NCBI RefSeq assembly: GCF_001644035.1
Contig: NZ_LUUG01000139.1
Span: 1 to 64,000, forward strand
Length of the DNA stretch: 64,000 bases
Direction: 5' to 3'
From: Methylomonas methanica
GTDB taxonomy: Bacteria; Pseudomonadota; Gammaproteobacteria; Methylococcales; Methylomonadaceae
In this document: positions 8,783 through 17,201 of the stretch, in pieces
Position numbering within the stretch: position 1 is the first letter of the stretch
Layout: each line of letters starts with the position of its first letter
The notes under the pieces: generated by a model
The model's input: only the letters and a program-made list of their open reading frames with translations
Databases searched by the model: none
What the model was told of the DNA's origin: nothing
Program-made: the position numbers and the translations under genes

Positions 8783-10279
8783 CTAAAACCGTAATTGGCT
8801 CTGCACGTAAACATAATCGACGTCCTCTTTAATAGTCGGTGCCGACGGCGCTCTTTTAGCAAATTCACCCTTGAATAAATGCGCCCAGCCGGTTTCGAAA
8901 TTCAGGCTGCTGTTAAAATCCCAACGCGCGGTCAATTCCAATTGTTGGCCGACAAAATCACCGCTACGGCCGCTGGTATCTTGCAAACCGGCCGTGGTCC
9001 AACTGTCCCGGTCGGATGCCAGCCAGTAGAAGCGATGACTTACACCGAGTTGCACATCGCTACGCGGCGCAGCGACGATTCGGTAGCCGGGGCTACTGAT
9101 ATTGCTGCGGGCGAACGCACCATACATACCGGTCGCGCCAAACTCGAAGCGTCGGGCACCGTACAAGGTGTCGAAGCGCTGGTCTTGATTGTCATTAGGG
9201 TTTTCATCACCGCTGGCGTAGTCGTATTCCAACGCGAAACGGGGAGACCAAGGGGCGTCGAAGGTATAGCCGACATCGGCGTGCTGGTACCAGGCGGCGT
9301 GCTCCAAATCGCGGCCATTGTTGGCGGCGGTGCTGGAGCGGACGGTGCCGAGTTGACCGATAGTTTCCAATTGAAAGTCGAAGTTAGCCTTCTTGGGTTT
9401 CAGATAAAAACGCACGCCGGGCGTGAAGTAGCGGCGATTGCGGGTTGGGTTGCGGATACTGTCGCCCTCGTCAAGGTTGTACAGATAAACCTCGCTGTTG
9501 ATGCCCCAGGCCAGGTTGTAAAGCTCCAAGAAACCACCGGAAAACCAGGTGTGGGTATCTTCCTCGTCGAACTCATGGACCTCGTTCAGAATATCTACTG
9601 CGGCGGTCGGATAGCGGTTGACCGGCATTGTCACAAAACCAGTGAATTGCCAAGTGTCATAATTCAGCAGCCGCAGCTTTACGCCGGTAAAGCTGTTGAT
9701 ATCGTTGCGCATCGCATTGCGGGCGATTAAACGGCGACTACCCAGGTTTAGCGTTTGTCGGCCGGCCACAATTTCAGCGCCGATACCGCTGTAAAACAGA
9801 TTTTGGTCTGCCCACGCCGCATAACCTTGAATGAAGTCCGCTTCATCAGCATGGGTGTTATTCACACCGGAACCGCTGTCGGCGCCTAACGCGCGCGCGT
9901 CCAAAAATTCTGCGCCGATCCTGAACTTAGCAATATGTGCTTGGAGCCACAGCGCGGTTTGTAAGGCAATCTGCTGATCGCCGCCTCGGCCGTTCGCCTT
10001 GAAATTACCGTCCATGGTTTCGTAGCGGGTGCGCTGCTCTAAAGATGCATCCAGCCATTTCGGAAGATTAAGCGTGTCATGTAGATTCCAGACCGGCTTT
10101 TCGAATTTATCATTGCCCAGCAAGGCATCCGGCATCTGACTGGAAAAGGCGGCCATGGGGGGCTTGCTGTAGGTTTTACTTTCCGCCGCCTCACTAACGC
10201 CAATGTCAAGACTGTTCGCTGCGATCACTTTCAGTGCAACGAGTAAAGATGCTTTGCGATTGCAGTTTTTGCGGAACAT
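8783..10279 (-). CDS. Outer-membrane beta-barrel porin, alginate-export family
   Basis: A 498-residue outer-membrane protein. An N-terminal leader (about 1-32, cleaved around VSEA-A) precedes a linker, then a barrel signalled by alternating hydrophobic strands and a C-terminal aromatic residue (VYVQSQLRF). Segments such as LEQRTRYETMDGNF and GAEFLDARALGAD, and the region around RQTLNLGSRRLIARN, match the alginate-export (AlgE-like) domain family. Many members have nothing to do with alginate, and no alginate gene is nearby. It is the first gene of the modA-molbindin-modC group and lies next to a ModE-type palindrome, so a role as an outer-membrane channel for molybdate is a reasonable inference but unproven. 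Confidence 0.85.
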   Translation of the reverse strand: MFRKNCNRKASLLVALKVIAANSLDIGVSEAAESKTYSKPPMAAFSSQMPDALLGNDKFEKPVWNLHDTLNLPKWLDASLEQRTRYETMDGNFKANGRGGDQQIALQTALWLQAHIAKFRIGAEFLDARALGADSGSGVNNTHADEADFIQGYAAWADQNLFYSGIGAEIVAGRQTLNLGSRRLIARNAMRNDINSFTGVKLRLLNYDTWQFTGFVTMPVNRYPTAAVDILNEVHEFDEEDTHTWFSGGFLELYNLAWGINSEVYLYNLDEGDSIRNPTRNRRYFTPGVRFYLKPKKANFDFQLETIGQLGTVRSSTAANNGRDLEHAAWYQHADVGYTFDAPWSPRFALEYDYASGDENPNDNQDQRFDTLYGARRFEFGATGMYGAFARSNISSPGYRIVAAPRSDVQLGVSHRFYWLASDRDSWTTAGLQDTSGRSGDFVGQQLELTARWDFNSSLNFETGWAHLFKGEFAKRAPSAPTIKEDVDYVYVQSQLRF

Positions 10280-10387
10280 AGTTCACCTATTAAGCCGGTT
10301 AAATGTGTTGGGTTTATGATAATGTCCCGGCTGTTGGGAGATTTTGCTGGGGTGTTCATCGCAACCAGGGAGTGCTTGCAGTCTACT

Positions 10388-10417
10388 TTTCGTTATGTAC
10401 AAAAGTAAATAACGAAA
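10388..10417. promoter_or_regulatory. Putative ModE operator between the porin-mod operon and modE
   Basis: TTTCGTTAT (10388-10396) and ATAACGAAA (10409-10417) form a perfect 9-bp inverted repeat around a 12-base AT-rich spacer, with TA steps just inside each arm. This closely follows the E. coli ModE operator, in which CG-TATATA-type half-sites end in TAACGA. It lies 109 bases upstream of the porin start and 94 bases upstream of modE, so it could repress both. A second small palindrome (AAATAA-C-TTATTT) follows around 10425-10437. Confidence 0.75.
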
Positions 10418-10510
10418 TGCAAAAATAACTTATTTCATTTGGGGAAATAATGGTAGTCGGCAGTGCGTTCTTTAAATAGGCCATTAAAAATTAGATAGAT
10501 CAATTGAATA

Positions 10511-11347
10511 ATGTCTACAGTAGAGAAAAATCGAAACATGCCGGAGCCACCTTGGCTTGAAGGCGAATTACGCCTAGCTGGCATCTTGGATAAACGCATG
10601 ATCAGCTTGCTGCGTGCAATAGAGCAAAGCGGTTCGATCAATCAAGCCGCCAAGCAGGCCGGATTAAGCTACAAAGGCGCATGGCAGATGATAGAGCGTG
10701 CAAATAACCTGGCTCCGAAGGTTTTAATAGCCACCGCGACGGGCGGCAGCAAGGGAGGCGGTACCACGCTCACGGCGGCGGGTTTGTCCTTGCTTAAGTT
10801 ATTCACCCGCCTAGAGGATCAGCATCGCGCCCTTTTGCAGCAACTCAATCAAAGCTTGATCGACGATCCGGATGTAATGCTTTTGTTGAAACGACAGGTG
10901 ATCAAAACCAGTGCCAGAAACCAGCTGTTCGGTACGATTGCACGGATCAACTCTGGCGCGGTAAACGCCGAAGTGTTTGTGTCATTGAAGGGTGGAGAGC
11001 AAGTTGTCGCCAGCGTGCCGTTGACAACGTTCGTAAACTTGAAATTGAAGATAGGCGGCGACGCAGTGGTGCTGGTCAATGCGCCGGATATTTTGGTGTT
11101 GGGTGATGATGGCGGGCTTAGTGGACTGTCGGCGCGGAATCGTCTGGCTGGCCGTGTGATTCGCATCCATTTTGATGGTGTGGATTCTGAAGTGATCATC
11201 CAACTGCCCAGCGGCGAAACCATTGCCGCTAGTATTACGCAGGTCAGTGCTGAGGCTCTTGCGCTCAAACCGGGTGCCACTGCTACAGCGGTATTTAAGA
11301 GTAATGCCGTGATCCTGGCTGCGGCGATGCCTGCCGGTGACCGTTAG
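10511..11347 (+). CDS. modE: Molybdate-responsive transcriptional regulator
   Basis: A 278-residue regulator. The N-terminal winged helix-turn-helix (about 20-110) has the ModE/LysR-like core: SINQAAKQAGLSYKGAW, then GGSKGGGTTLTAAG. The C-terminal half has two Mop domains (about 135-200 and 208-273), each with an SARN-type start, which bind molybdate and switch the dimer into its DNA-binding form. It is divergent from the porin-mod operon with the palindrome at 10388-10417 between them, the classic arrangement for autoregulated molybdate control. In diazotrophs ModE also affects nitrogenase genes, which fits the neighbouring nafY operon. No good Shine-Dalgarno precedes ATG 10511. Confidence 0.93.
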   Translation: MSTVEKNRNMPEPPWLEGELRLAGILDKRMISLLRAIEQSGSINQAAKQAGLSYKGAWQMIERANNLAPKVLIATATGGSKGGGTTLTAAGLSLLKLFTRLEDQHRALLQQLNQSLIDDPDVMLLLKRQVIKTSARNQLFGTIARINSGAVNAEVFVSLKGGEQVVASVPLTTFVNLKLKIGGDAVVLVNAPDILVLGDDGGLSGLSARNRLAGRVIRIHFDGVDSEVIIQLPSGETIAASITQVSAEALALKPGATATAVFKSNAVILAAAMPAGDR

Positions 11348-11409
11348 CTAGGTCGATAAGAATATTCGTTATAAATCCTACAAATCTTAAATAATCATCA
11401 TTCGATAAT

Positions 11410-11425
11410 TGTCGTGTTTACGACA
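11410..11425 (+). promoter_or_regulatory. Putative NifA upstream activator sequence
   Basis: TGT-N10-ACA with fully symmetric extension (TGTCGT-GTTT-ACGACA) exactly matches the NifA-binding consensus. It lies 107 bases upstream of the -24 element at 11533, within the usual distance for NifA enhancers. Confidence 0.72.
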
Positions 11426-11532
11426 TTGTCGGATCGCGCCGCTGCCAAACTGCATATTTCTACGAACTATTCGCATCTAAAAACCGAGTAAAAACCGTAT
11501 CAACCATGGCTTTGATGTGGTTTTAATCGTCC

Positions 11533-11548
11533 TGGCAAGTGTTTTGCT
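11533..11548 (+). promoter_or_regulatory. Putative sigma-54 (-24/-12) promoter
   Basis: TGGCAAG-N4-TTGCT matches the RpoN consensus TGGCACG-N4-TTGC(A/T) with one deviation, and the invariant GG and GC are separated by the required ten bases. It lies 53 bases upstream of the ATG at 11602. Together with the NifA-like site it predicts expression under nitrogen-fixing conditions. Confidence 0.78.
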
Positions 11549-11601
11549 TGCAAGCTGTTAAATACTTTTCATTCATTACCTTTCATTGGGGATTTAAGCA
11601 A

Positions 11602-12177
11602 ATGCTACTTGAAAAATACGACAGCCAAGGGCTTTTATGGATTACCACCTTAGTCGGCAAAACCAGCACTGCCGGGCTTTCCGCGTTTCGCGGCGACTTG
11701 GTGTTAGTCGAAGGTGAGTTGCGTGAAGGGTCGACGAATATCCGTGACCGGAAAACCCCGGAGATGGTGATTAATCAATCAGCGATTTTGGCCGATGCCG
11801 ACAAGATTTTGTTCATCAACGGCCTGTTTTTCCAATTGGAAGACTTACCGGTATTCGTCGAAAAATATAAAGAGGCGCTGACCCCGGAAACCGCCACCCT
11901 GTTTTACGTGCAAAACATCGCTAAGCCGATGCAAATCGTTTTAGATGGCGTGGTTTTCAATTTATTGCCTCATCAGGAAGGTATGATCTGGAACTTGATG
12001 TTGGAAGAGCTTTATATTGAAAAATCCGACCTGAAGGGCCAGTCCGGCGAAGACAAGGTCATCACCGCATACGAGGCGGCTAAGGGCTATAAAATCAAAG
12101 CCGAGCCTATCAGTTTGGAGACTGCTCTTTCGCAAACTATCGAAGTTAAAAAAGATTTAGCCGGTGGTCCGGTTTAG
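11602..12177 (+). CDS. Conserved unknown protein, first gene of a putative NifA-regulated operon
   Basis: A 191-residue soluble protein that I do not recognise. The start at 11602 follows a GGGGATTT purine stretch; the upstream in-frame ATG at 11539 lies inside the predicted -24/-12 promoter and is therefore unlikely. It has no signal peptide, membrane segment or Cys-rich metal motif. The composition is mixed alpha/beta: a basic LVGKTSTAGLSAFRG segment (not a true P-loop), a middle segment INGLFFQLEDLPVFVEKYKEAL, and an acidic C-terminal third. It precedes a rhodanese (gap 36 bases) and a NafY-like protein, and a sigma-54 promoter with an activator site lies upstream, so a role in nitrogenase maturation or regulation is inferred. 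Confidence 0.75.
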   Translation: MLLEKYDSQGLLWITTLVGKTSTAGLSAFRGDLVLVEGELREGSTNIRDRKTPEMVINQSAILADADKILFINGLFFQLEDLPVFVEKYKEALTPETATLFYVQNIAKPMQIVLDGVVFNLLPHQEGMIWNLMLEELYIEKSDLKGQSGEDKVITAYEAAKGYKIKAEPISLETALSQTIEVKKDLAGGPV

Positions 12178-12213
12178 GTTTGGTGTCTTGAGCCTTGTGA
12201 GGATGTTAGTGCT

Positions 12214-12522
12214 ATGAAAAATTTCAAAACTATCTCCACGGCCGATTCCGAACAGCTGATTGCGGAGCAGCAACCGATGATTCTGGATTGTCGCGATCTT
12301 AAGGATTACCGGGCGGGGCATATCGAAAATGCCATGCATGTCCACGAGCAATTGCGCGATTCGCTGCTGAAAAAAGCCGACAAGGCCAAGCCCTTGCTGA
12401 TCTATTGCTATTACGGCCATGCCAGCGAACATTTGGCTGAAATGTTTGGCGATTTCGGTTTTCAACAAGTCTACAGCTTGGCCGGCGGTTATGCCGACTG
12501 GAAAGAACAGCACAAACTTTAA
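12214..12522 (+). CDS. Single-domain rhodanese-like sulfurtransferase
   Basis: A 102-residue single rhodanese domain. It contains ILDCRDLKDYRAGHIENA and the active-site loop with the persulfide-carrying Cys (IYCYYGHASE), and it ends with the usual AGGYADWK helix. The start at 12214 is preceded by GAGG. Family members transfer sulfur to thiophilic acceptors. In Azotobacter a rhodanese (rhdN) belongs to the nif regulon, and the position here between a putative NifA-driven gene and a nafY-like gene suggests sulfur supply or redox protection for nitrogenase cofactor assembly. That assignment is inference from context. Confidence 0.85.
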   Translation: MKNFKTISTADSEQLIAEQQPMILDCRDLKDYRAGHIENAMHVHEQLRDSLLKKADKAKPLLIYCYYGHASEHLAEMFGDFGFQQVYSLAGGYADWKEQHKL

Positions 12523-12532
12523 GGGTGACGCT

Positions 12533-13240
12533 ATGGAACAATTATCACGAGATCTGGCTTTGCGTATCGCGCTGGCTTCGCGGATTTTGCCGGGAGTGGA
12601 TGTGCCGAAGTTGATCGGTGTGTTGCACGAGAAAGTCGGCTCGCCGTTGGACGACGAGAAACTGAAATCGATTACCGTCACCAACCTGAAGACCGGCATC
12701 GGTAGTCTGGATGGCGAGGAAGACGGCGAAGATATTGGCATCGGCCTGGAAAACATCAAACTGGCGGTCAGGTATTTGTGGGGCGAGGAAGATGAAGATG
12801 AAGGCTTGCCGGAAATCATGCCTTACAAGGAGGGCGATATTCCGGAATCGATTCGGGTGGCGATAGCCTCTAATAGCGGTCAGCTATTGAATGGGCATTT
12901 TGGTTCCTGCATTCGCTTTTTGGTCTATCAATTGTCCAAAAGCGATATGCGCTTGATCGACATTCGCTCTACTGTAGAAGCCGATAGTGCGGACGACAGA
13001 AATCTATTTCGGGCCAATATGATCAAGGATTGCCATGTACTGTTCGTGCAGTCGATCGGCGGACCGGCAGCGGCCAAGGTGATTCGTGCCGATATTTATC
13101 CGATTAAGGAACCCGATGTAATCGACGCGGTGGAGAAACTCACCGAGTTTCAGAAAGTGTTCGATGCCGCACCGCCTTGGATGGCGAAAGCCCTCGGTAA
13201 AAGTGCCGAGGAGCGGAAGCGGTTTGCTCATCAGGAATAA
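12533..13240 (+). CDS. nafY: NafY/NifX-type dinitrogenase iron-molybdenum cofactor-binding protein
   Basis: A 235-residue cytoplasmic protein with two parts. The N-terminal helical part (about 1-100; RDLALRIALASRILPGVDVPK near the start, and an acidic GEEDGEDIG stretch) resembles the NafY apo-dinitrogenase-binding domain. The C-terminal part (about 103-210) is the NifX/NifB-type cofactor domain: IRVAIASNSGQLLNGHFGSC, where a His (HFGSC) is the likely cofactor contact, followed by the segment around VLFVQSIGGPAAAKVIRADI. NafY carries FeMo-co and stabilises the apo-enzyme before cofactor insertion. The start at 12533, ten bases after the rhodanese stop, is preferred over the upstream in-frame ATG at 12419. 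A terminator follows. The nitrogenase structural genes are not in the window. Confidence 0.85.
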   Translation: MEQLSRDLALRIALASRILPGVDVPKLIGVLHEKVGSPLDDEKLKSITVTNLKTGIGSLDGEEDGEDIGIGLENIKLAVRYLWGEEDEDEGLPEIMPYKEGDIPESIRVAIASNSGQLLNGHFGSCIRFLVYQLSKSDMRLIDIRSTVEADSADDRNLFRANMIKDCHVLFVQSIGGPAAAKVIRADIYPIKEPDVIDAVEKLTEFQKVFDAAPPWMAKALGKSAEERKRFAHQE

Positions 13241-13258
13241 GATTCGAAAATTGTGCGT

Positions 13259-13289
13259 CTTACCCTCTCCGCTGAGAGGGTAAGTTTTT
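13259..13289 (+). terminator. Rho-independent terminator of the nafY operon
   Basis: A perfect 10-bp stem (CTTACCCTCT, 13259-13268; AGAGGGTAAG, 13275-13284) with a six-base loop is followed by five T. It lies 18 bases after the nafY stop codon. Confidence 0.85.
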
Positions 13290-13343
13290 CGGGGCGGAAA
13301 TAGTCCCGGTTAGCTTCGATCAGAATAGTTCGATAGCGAAGCG

Positions 13344-13991
13344 CTATTGCTTTTCCATGGTCTTGATAAACGCGTCCGCCTCATTAATCGATTTTTCCAT
13401 TTCCACCACCAAAGCCGATACATCCGATTTAACCGAGTCCAACTGGCCTTTTAGCGAGGCGATGGCTTGAGCATTCAGGTTGTGTTTCAGATACAGCACC
13501 TGGTCTCGAAACACGCTGAGTACCGGCTCTATTTTGGTTTCGGCTTTGCGCATTGCCGCAATCAGTTGTTGATAATGCGCTTTGGTGGCAGTCAACTTTT
13601 GCTGACTGTTTCGTCTTAGCGAGGCATTGCTGTATTGGCTCAGCTCGGTTTCCCATTCGCTGAACAGTGCGCTGGAGACGTCTTCTATATCGGCGATGCG
13701 CTTATTAACCTCCTCGGCCTTTTTTACACTGGCCTCATATTCACCATTAAGTTTATTGTAGGTGGCTTCTAAATCGCCGCCTTTAAAATTGGTCATCACG
13801 GTGAATTGTTCGAGCGCCGACTTAAATTGTTGCTTGGTTTCCTCCTGGGTATCGCGGGCTTTTTCCACGCGATGCACCATCACTTCGCGTTTGGGAATGC
13901 CGATTTTCTCCAGGCCGCTGTAATACGCGCTGGAACAGGCTGCTAAGCCAAACGTCAACAAAAACAACATAAAACGCGAACTGAATTTCAT
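13344..13991 (-). CDS. DUF2959 family lipoprotein
   Basis: A 215-residue lipoprotein. The start at 13991 is chosen for AAGGAG located eight bases upstream. A type II signal peptide ends in the lipobox LAAC (Cys19). The mature part is almost entirely alpha-helical and charged, with long predicted coiled coils (about 45-140 and 150-210), matching the DUF2959 family of gammaproteobacterial envelope proteins of unknown function. Asp at position +2 after the Cys is absent (Ser-Ser), so outer-membrane sorting is expected. It is convergent with the nafY operon and has no obvious partner genes. Confidence 0.85.
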   Translation of the reverse strand: MKFSSRFMLFLLTFGLAACSSAYYSGLEKIGIPKREVMVHRVEKARDTQEETKQQFKSALEQFTVMTNFKGGDLEATYNKLNGEYEASVKKAEEVNKRIADIEDVSSALFSEWETELSQYSNASLRRNSQQKLTATKAHYQQLIAAMRKAETKIEPVLSVFRDQVLYLKHNLNAQAIASLKGQLDSVKSDVSALVVEMEKSINEADAFIKTMEKQ

Positions 13992-14370
13992 AAAAGCTCC
14001 TTGGATTGATGGGTGCATTATAAGCTGGAGTCGGTGTAGTTCAACTTAGCTCGGTTGCTGGGTTCTTAGCAGGTAGACAGCGTGCAAGTATGCGATTGTG
14101 AATAAAATCACATATTCGGCATTGAGTTTTAAAACGCAATAAACATAGACAAGCAAACGTCAGAGTTAATCAGGGTTACAGCGGATCTCAATAATATCTA
14201 AAGTTAAATAATGCGATTGCTATTCAAAATTTATCTATTGCCGGTGGCGGATGGTTCGATTTTGAGTTTTACTTAAGCCACGTTTTCGAACAGGGCTTTG
14301 AAGAAGTTTTGGGATGATTTAAAAAATTATTAACAGTTTTAATTATTATTTTTTATATTAGGTGGCGCAA
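13992..14370. other. Intergenic stretch without a recognised gene
   Basis: AT-rich in its second half (14290-14360). It presumably holds the promoters of the DUF2959 lipoprotein (minus) and of the small membrane-peptide gene at 14371 (plus). No long repeat or RNA structure is apparent to the eye. Confidence 0.5.
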
Positions 14371-14532
14371 ATGAACGAATTAAAAAAAGACATGTTTATT
14401 GGTTCTGTATCTTTTTTAGGTATAGTTGCTTTTGTTTCAGGACAATTTATATTGTCAACAATGATGTTTGGGGTGGCCGCAGTATGGAGCACGATTTTAT
14501 TAAATAATCGTGCTCAAGCAGTTAAGAATTGA
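14371..14532 (+). CDS. Small hydrophobic membrane protein (53 aa)
   Basis: A 53-codon ORF starting with MNELKKDMFIGSV, with hydrophobic segments at about residues 8-29 and 31-45 (SFLGIVAFVSGQFIL and MMFGVAAVWSTILL), and ending NNRAQAVKN. AGGTGG lies seven bases upstream of the ATG, and a strong terminator (14592-14628) follows, which supports a real single-gene transcript. Charge distribution suggests two membrane passes in a helical hairpin. No family is recognised. Confidence 0.65.
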   Translation: MNELKKDMFIGSVSFLGIVAFVSGQFILSTMMFGVAAVWSTILLNNRAQAVKN

Positions 14533-14591
14533 AAGTTTTCTCCTATAGTCAGAGACTTGCAAACGATCTTCCATCATTCGTTTGCTTCCAT

Positions 14592-14628
14592 ACTCCCGTA
14601 GCTTCCCTGGTTTACGGGAGTTTTTTTT
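14592..14628 (+). terminator. Rho-independent terminator after the 53-aa gene
   Basis: ACTCCCGTA (14592-14600) pairs perfectly with TACGGGAGT (14613-14621), loop 12 bases, followed by eight T. Confidence 0.85.
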
Positions 14629-14761
14629 GCTCGCTACCATAAGCGCGGAGCGAATCAGCTAATTTCGCTATCCATATATTCCAGTTATAATCGAGTTCTT
14701 AACGTTGTTTCGCTGTAGTTAAAATTATCGACGCCAAAAGATTGCATCCAGGCTTCAATTC

Positions 14762-16072
14762 TTATAATTTCCGCAAGAAACTCAGCTTCTCTTTTATTTT
14801 TATTTCCAAACCACGTTCCACCGGAAAATAATACTGCCGGGCTTTTAAGGATTCAGGGAAATAGTTTTCGCCGGCGGCATAAGCGTTTTTCTCGTCATGG
14901 GCGTAGCGATAGTCCGCGCCGTGTCCCAGTTCCTTCATTAACTTGGTTGGCGCATTGCGTAAATGGATGGGTACTTCCAGCGAGCCGCTGTTGCGAGCGT
15001 CCGCCATGGCGGCTTTGTAGGCCACGTAAACCGCATTGCTTTTCGGCGCGCAGGCCAGGTAAACGATGGCTTGCGCCAGCGATAGTTCGCCTTCGGGACT
15101 GCCCAGCCGCTCGTAAGCGTTGGTAGCATTCAACGCCAATTCCAGGCCTCTCGGGTCGGCGTTGCCTATGTCTTCGGATGCCATCCGAATAACTCTGCGG
15201 GCGATATACAAAGGATCGCAGCCGCCGTCCAGCATTCTGGCAAACCAGTACAACGCGGCGTCCGGGTCGGTACCTCGCACCGATTTATGCAAGGCAGAGA
15301 TTTGATCGTAGAAAATATCGCCGCCCTTGTCGAAGCGATTGGCATGGCCCAATAACACTTCGTCCAATATATCGCGATTCACGGTTTCCCGGCCGTCGAT
15401 GTTTTCCGCCAGATCGGCGGCGATTTGCAGGATGTTTAAACAGCGGCGGGCGTCGCCGTCGGCGGCCTTGGCGATCATGGTCAACACTTCCGAGTCAATC
15501 AGCAAATTGCGGCTGCCCAGCCCGCGTGCTGTGTCGGTCAAAGCGTTATGCAGCAAGGTTTCCAGATCCTCTGATTCGATACTGCGCATCACGTAGACCC
15601 GCAGTCGGGACAGTAAGGCGTTATTCAATTCGAAGGAAGGGTTTTCCGTGGTGGCGCCGAATAAAATAATCGCGCCGCTTTCGATGGGCGCCAACAACGA
15701 ATCTTGCTGGCTTTTGGAAAAGCGGTGAATTTCGTCGATAAACACCACGGTATTCAGATTGCGGCTGTGTTTAACCTCTTCCGCCTCGGCTACCGCCGCC
15801 CTGATTTCCTTCACGCCAGCCATCACCGCCGACAATTCGATGAAATGGCAATGCGCGTTGGCGGCGATGATTTTGGCCAAAGTGGTTTTGCCAACGCCCG
15901 GCGGGCCCCAAAACACTAGCGAGTGCGGTGCACCTTGTTCTATAGCCACGCGCAGCGATTTGCCCTTGCCCAGCAGATGCTGCTGACCGATAAAATCGTC
16001 CAGCGTAGTCGGCCGCATTCTGGCCGCAAGCGGCGCATAGGCGGTATTATCAAAGGCGGTAGCATTCTTCAT
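14762..16072 (-). CDS. rarA: Replication-associated recombination protein A (AAA+ ATPase)
   Basis: A 436-residue clamp-loader-like ATPase (RarA/MgsA/WRNIP1 family) acting at stalled replication forks. It begins MKNATAFDNT and soon reaches PLAARMRPTTLDDFIGQQHL, aligning with the N-terminus of E. coli RarA; the in-frame ATG at 16111 would add 13 residues and lacks a ribosome binding site. Motifs: Walker A GPPGVGKTT, Walker B VVFIDEIHRF, sensor 1 region GATTENPSFEL, and a C-terminal tetramerisation region (MRNAPTKLMKELGHG-like; here HLRNAPTKLMKELGHGADYRY, split around residues 375-400). It stands between a small-protein gene and the divergent accA. Confidence 0.93.
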   Translation of the reverse strand: MKNATAFDNTAYAPLAARMRPTTLDDFIGQQHLLGKGKSLRVAIEQGAPHSLVFWGPPGVGKTTLAKIIAANAHCHFIELSAVMAGVKEIRAAVAEAEEVKHSRNLNTVVFIDEIHRFSKSQQDSLLAPIESGAIILFGATTENPSFELNNALLSRLRVYVMRSIESEDLETLLHNALTDTARGLGSRNLLIDSEVLTMIAKAADGDARRCLNILQIAADLAENIDGRETVNRDILDEVLLGHANRFDKGGDIFYDQISALHKSVRGTDPDAALYWFARMLDGGCDPLYIARRVIRMASEDIGNADPRGLELALNATNAYERLGSPEGELSLAQAIVYLACAPKSNAVYVAYKAAMADARNSGSLEVPIHLRNAPTKLMKELGHGADYRYAHDEKNAYAAGENYFPESLKARQYYFPVERGLEIKIKEKLSFLRKL

Positions 16073-16160
16073 TTGCAGGGGCTCGGTAAAACAAATAGGC
16101 AATGACGGCATTTTTCATTAGAATTGCCGGCCATTTTATTGATTCTAATGCCGGATTGAC

Positions 16161-17135
16161 ATGGATTTAAAATTCTTAGATTTCGAACAGCCGATTGCCG
16201 AACTCCAGGCCAAGATAGAAGAGCTGCGTAAGGTAGAGCTGGACAATAATTTCGACATTTCCGAAACCTTGAAGCAACTCGAACAGAAATGCGAGAGTTT
16301 GACCGAAAGTATTTTCGCGGATTTGTCGGACTGGCAAATATCGCAATTATCCCGGCATCCCGGCCGGCCGTATACTTTGGATTATATCGATCTGATATTC
16401 ACGGAATTCCACGAGCTGCACGGTGACCGCTCATATGCCGACGATCCGGCGATAGTCTGCGGGATGGCGCGTTTGCTGGGGCAGCCGGTTGTAGTGATCG
16501 GCCATCAGAAGGGCCGGGATACCAAAGAAAAAATTTATCGTAATTTCGGCATGCCGCGTCCGGAAGGTTATCGTAAAGCGTTACGCGTGATGAAGCTGGC
16601 CGAGCGTTTCAAACTGCCTATCATCTGTCTAATTGATACTCCAGGCGCTTATCCGGGTATTGGCGCCGAAGAGCGGGGGCAAAGCGAGGCTATCGCCCGT
16701 AATCTGTTCGAAATGTCCAAACTGCGAACACCGGTTATCTGCACCGTGATCGGTGAGGGCGGTTCCGGTGGGGCTTTGGCTATCGGTGTGGGCGATAGAT
16801 TATTGATGCTGGAATACAGTACCTATGCGGTTATCTCTCCCGAAGGTTGCGCCTCGATTCTATGGAAAAGCGCCGACAAAGCCCAATTGGCGGCGGAAGC
16901 GATGGGTATTACCTCGGACCGCGTACGTGAGCAAGGATTTCTGGATGAAGTGATTCGCGAGCCGGTTGGTGGTGGTCATCGCAATTTCGAAAAGATTGCC
17001 GCAAATCTGCAAGACGCGTTGGTCAGGCATCTTAACGATCTGCAGCAACAGGCGGAAAATATGGATTTGCTGTTGGAAAGGCGCTATCAACGCATTATGC
17101 GATTTGGCTCCTACATCGAAGAGCCAGTCAAATAA
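16161..17135 (+). CDS. accA: Acetyl-CoA carboxylase carboxyltransferase subunit alpha
   Basis: A 324-residue protein of normal length (E. coli 319). AccA with AccD transfers CO2 from carboxybiotin to acetyl-CoA, making malonyl-CoA in the first committed step of fatty acid synthesis. Recognisable segments: [16 protein letters not shown] at the N-terminus, [36 protein letters not shown] and [15 protein letters not shown] (the crotonase-fold oxyanion and CoA-binding glycines), then [18 protein letters not shown]. It is followed directly by a terminator and tilS; accA-tilS adjacency is common in gammaproteobacteria. Confidence 0.96.
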   Translation: MDLKFLDFEQPIAELQAKIEELRKVELDNNFDISETLKQLEQKCESLTESIFADLSDWQISQLSRHPGRPYTLDYIDLIFTEFHELHGDRSYADDPAIVCGMARLLGQPVVVIGHQKGRDTKEKIYRNFGMPRPEGYRKALRVMKLAERFKLPIICLIDTPGAYPGIGAEERGQSEAIARNLFEMSKLRTPVICTVIGEGGSGGALAIGVGDRLLMLEYSTYAVISPEGCASILWKSADKAQLAAEAMGITSDRVREQGFLDEVIREPVGGGHRNFEKIAANLQDALVRHLNDLQQQAENMDLLLERRYQRIMRFGSYIEEPVK

Positions 17136-17162
17136 AACTGTCAGTCAATTTAGTTGTTCAAT

Positions 17163-17190
17163 AAAAGGCCGAGTCAAATCGGCCTTTTTT
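17163..17190 (+). terminator. Rho-independent terminator between accA and tilS
   Basis: AAAGGCCGA (17163-17171) pairs with TCGGCCTTT (17178-17186), followed by a short T-run. It ends 12 bases before the tilS start, so tilS may be read partly through it or from its own promoter. Confidence 0.8.
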
Positions 17191-17201
17191 GTGAGTAAAC
17201 C

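Noticed and set aside
8879-9730. Open frame antisense to the porin gene (283 codons)
   Set aside because: Low-complexity protein with no family features; the minus-strand barrel is clear.
11539-11601. N-terminal extension of the nif-linked unknown protein
   Set aside because: The extended start lies within the -24/-12 promoter, so it would not be on the transcript.
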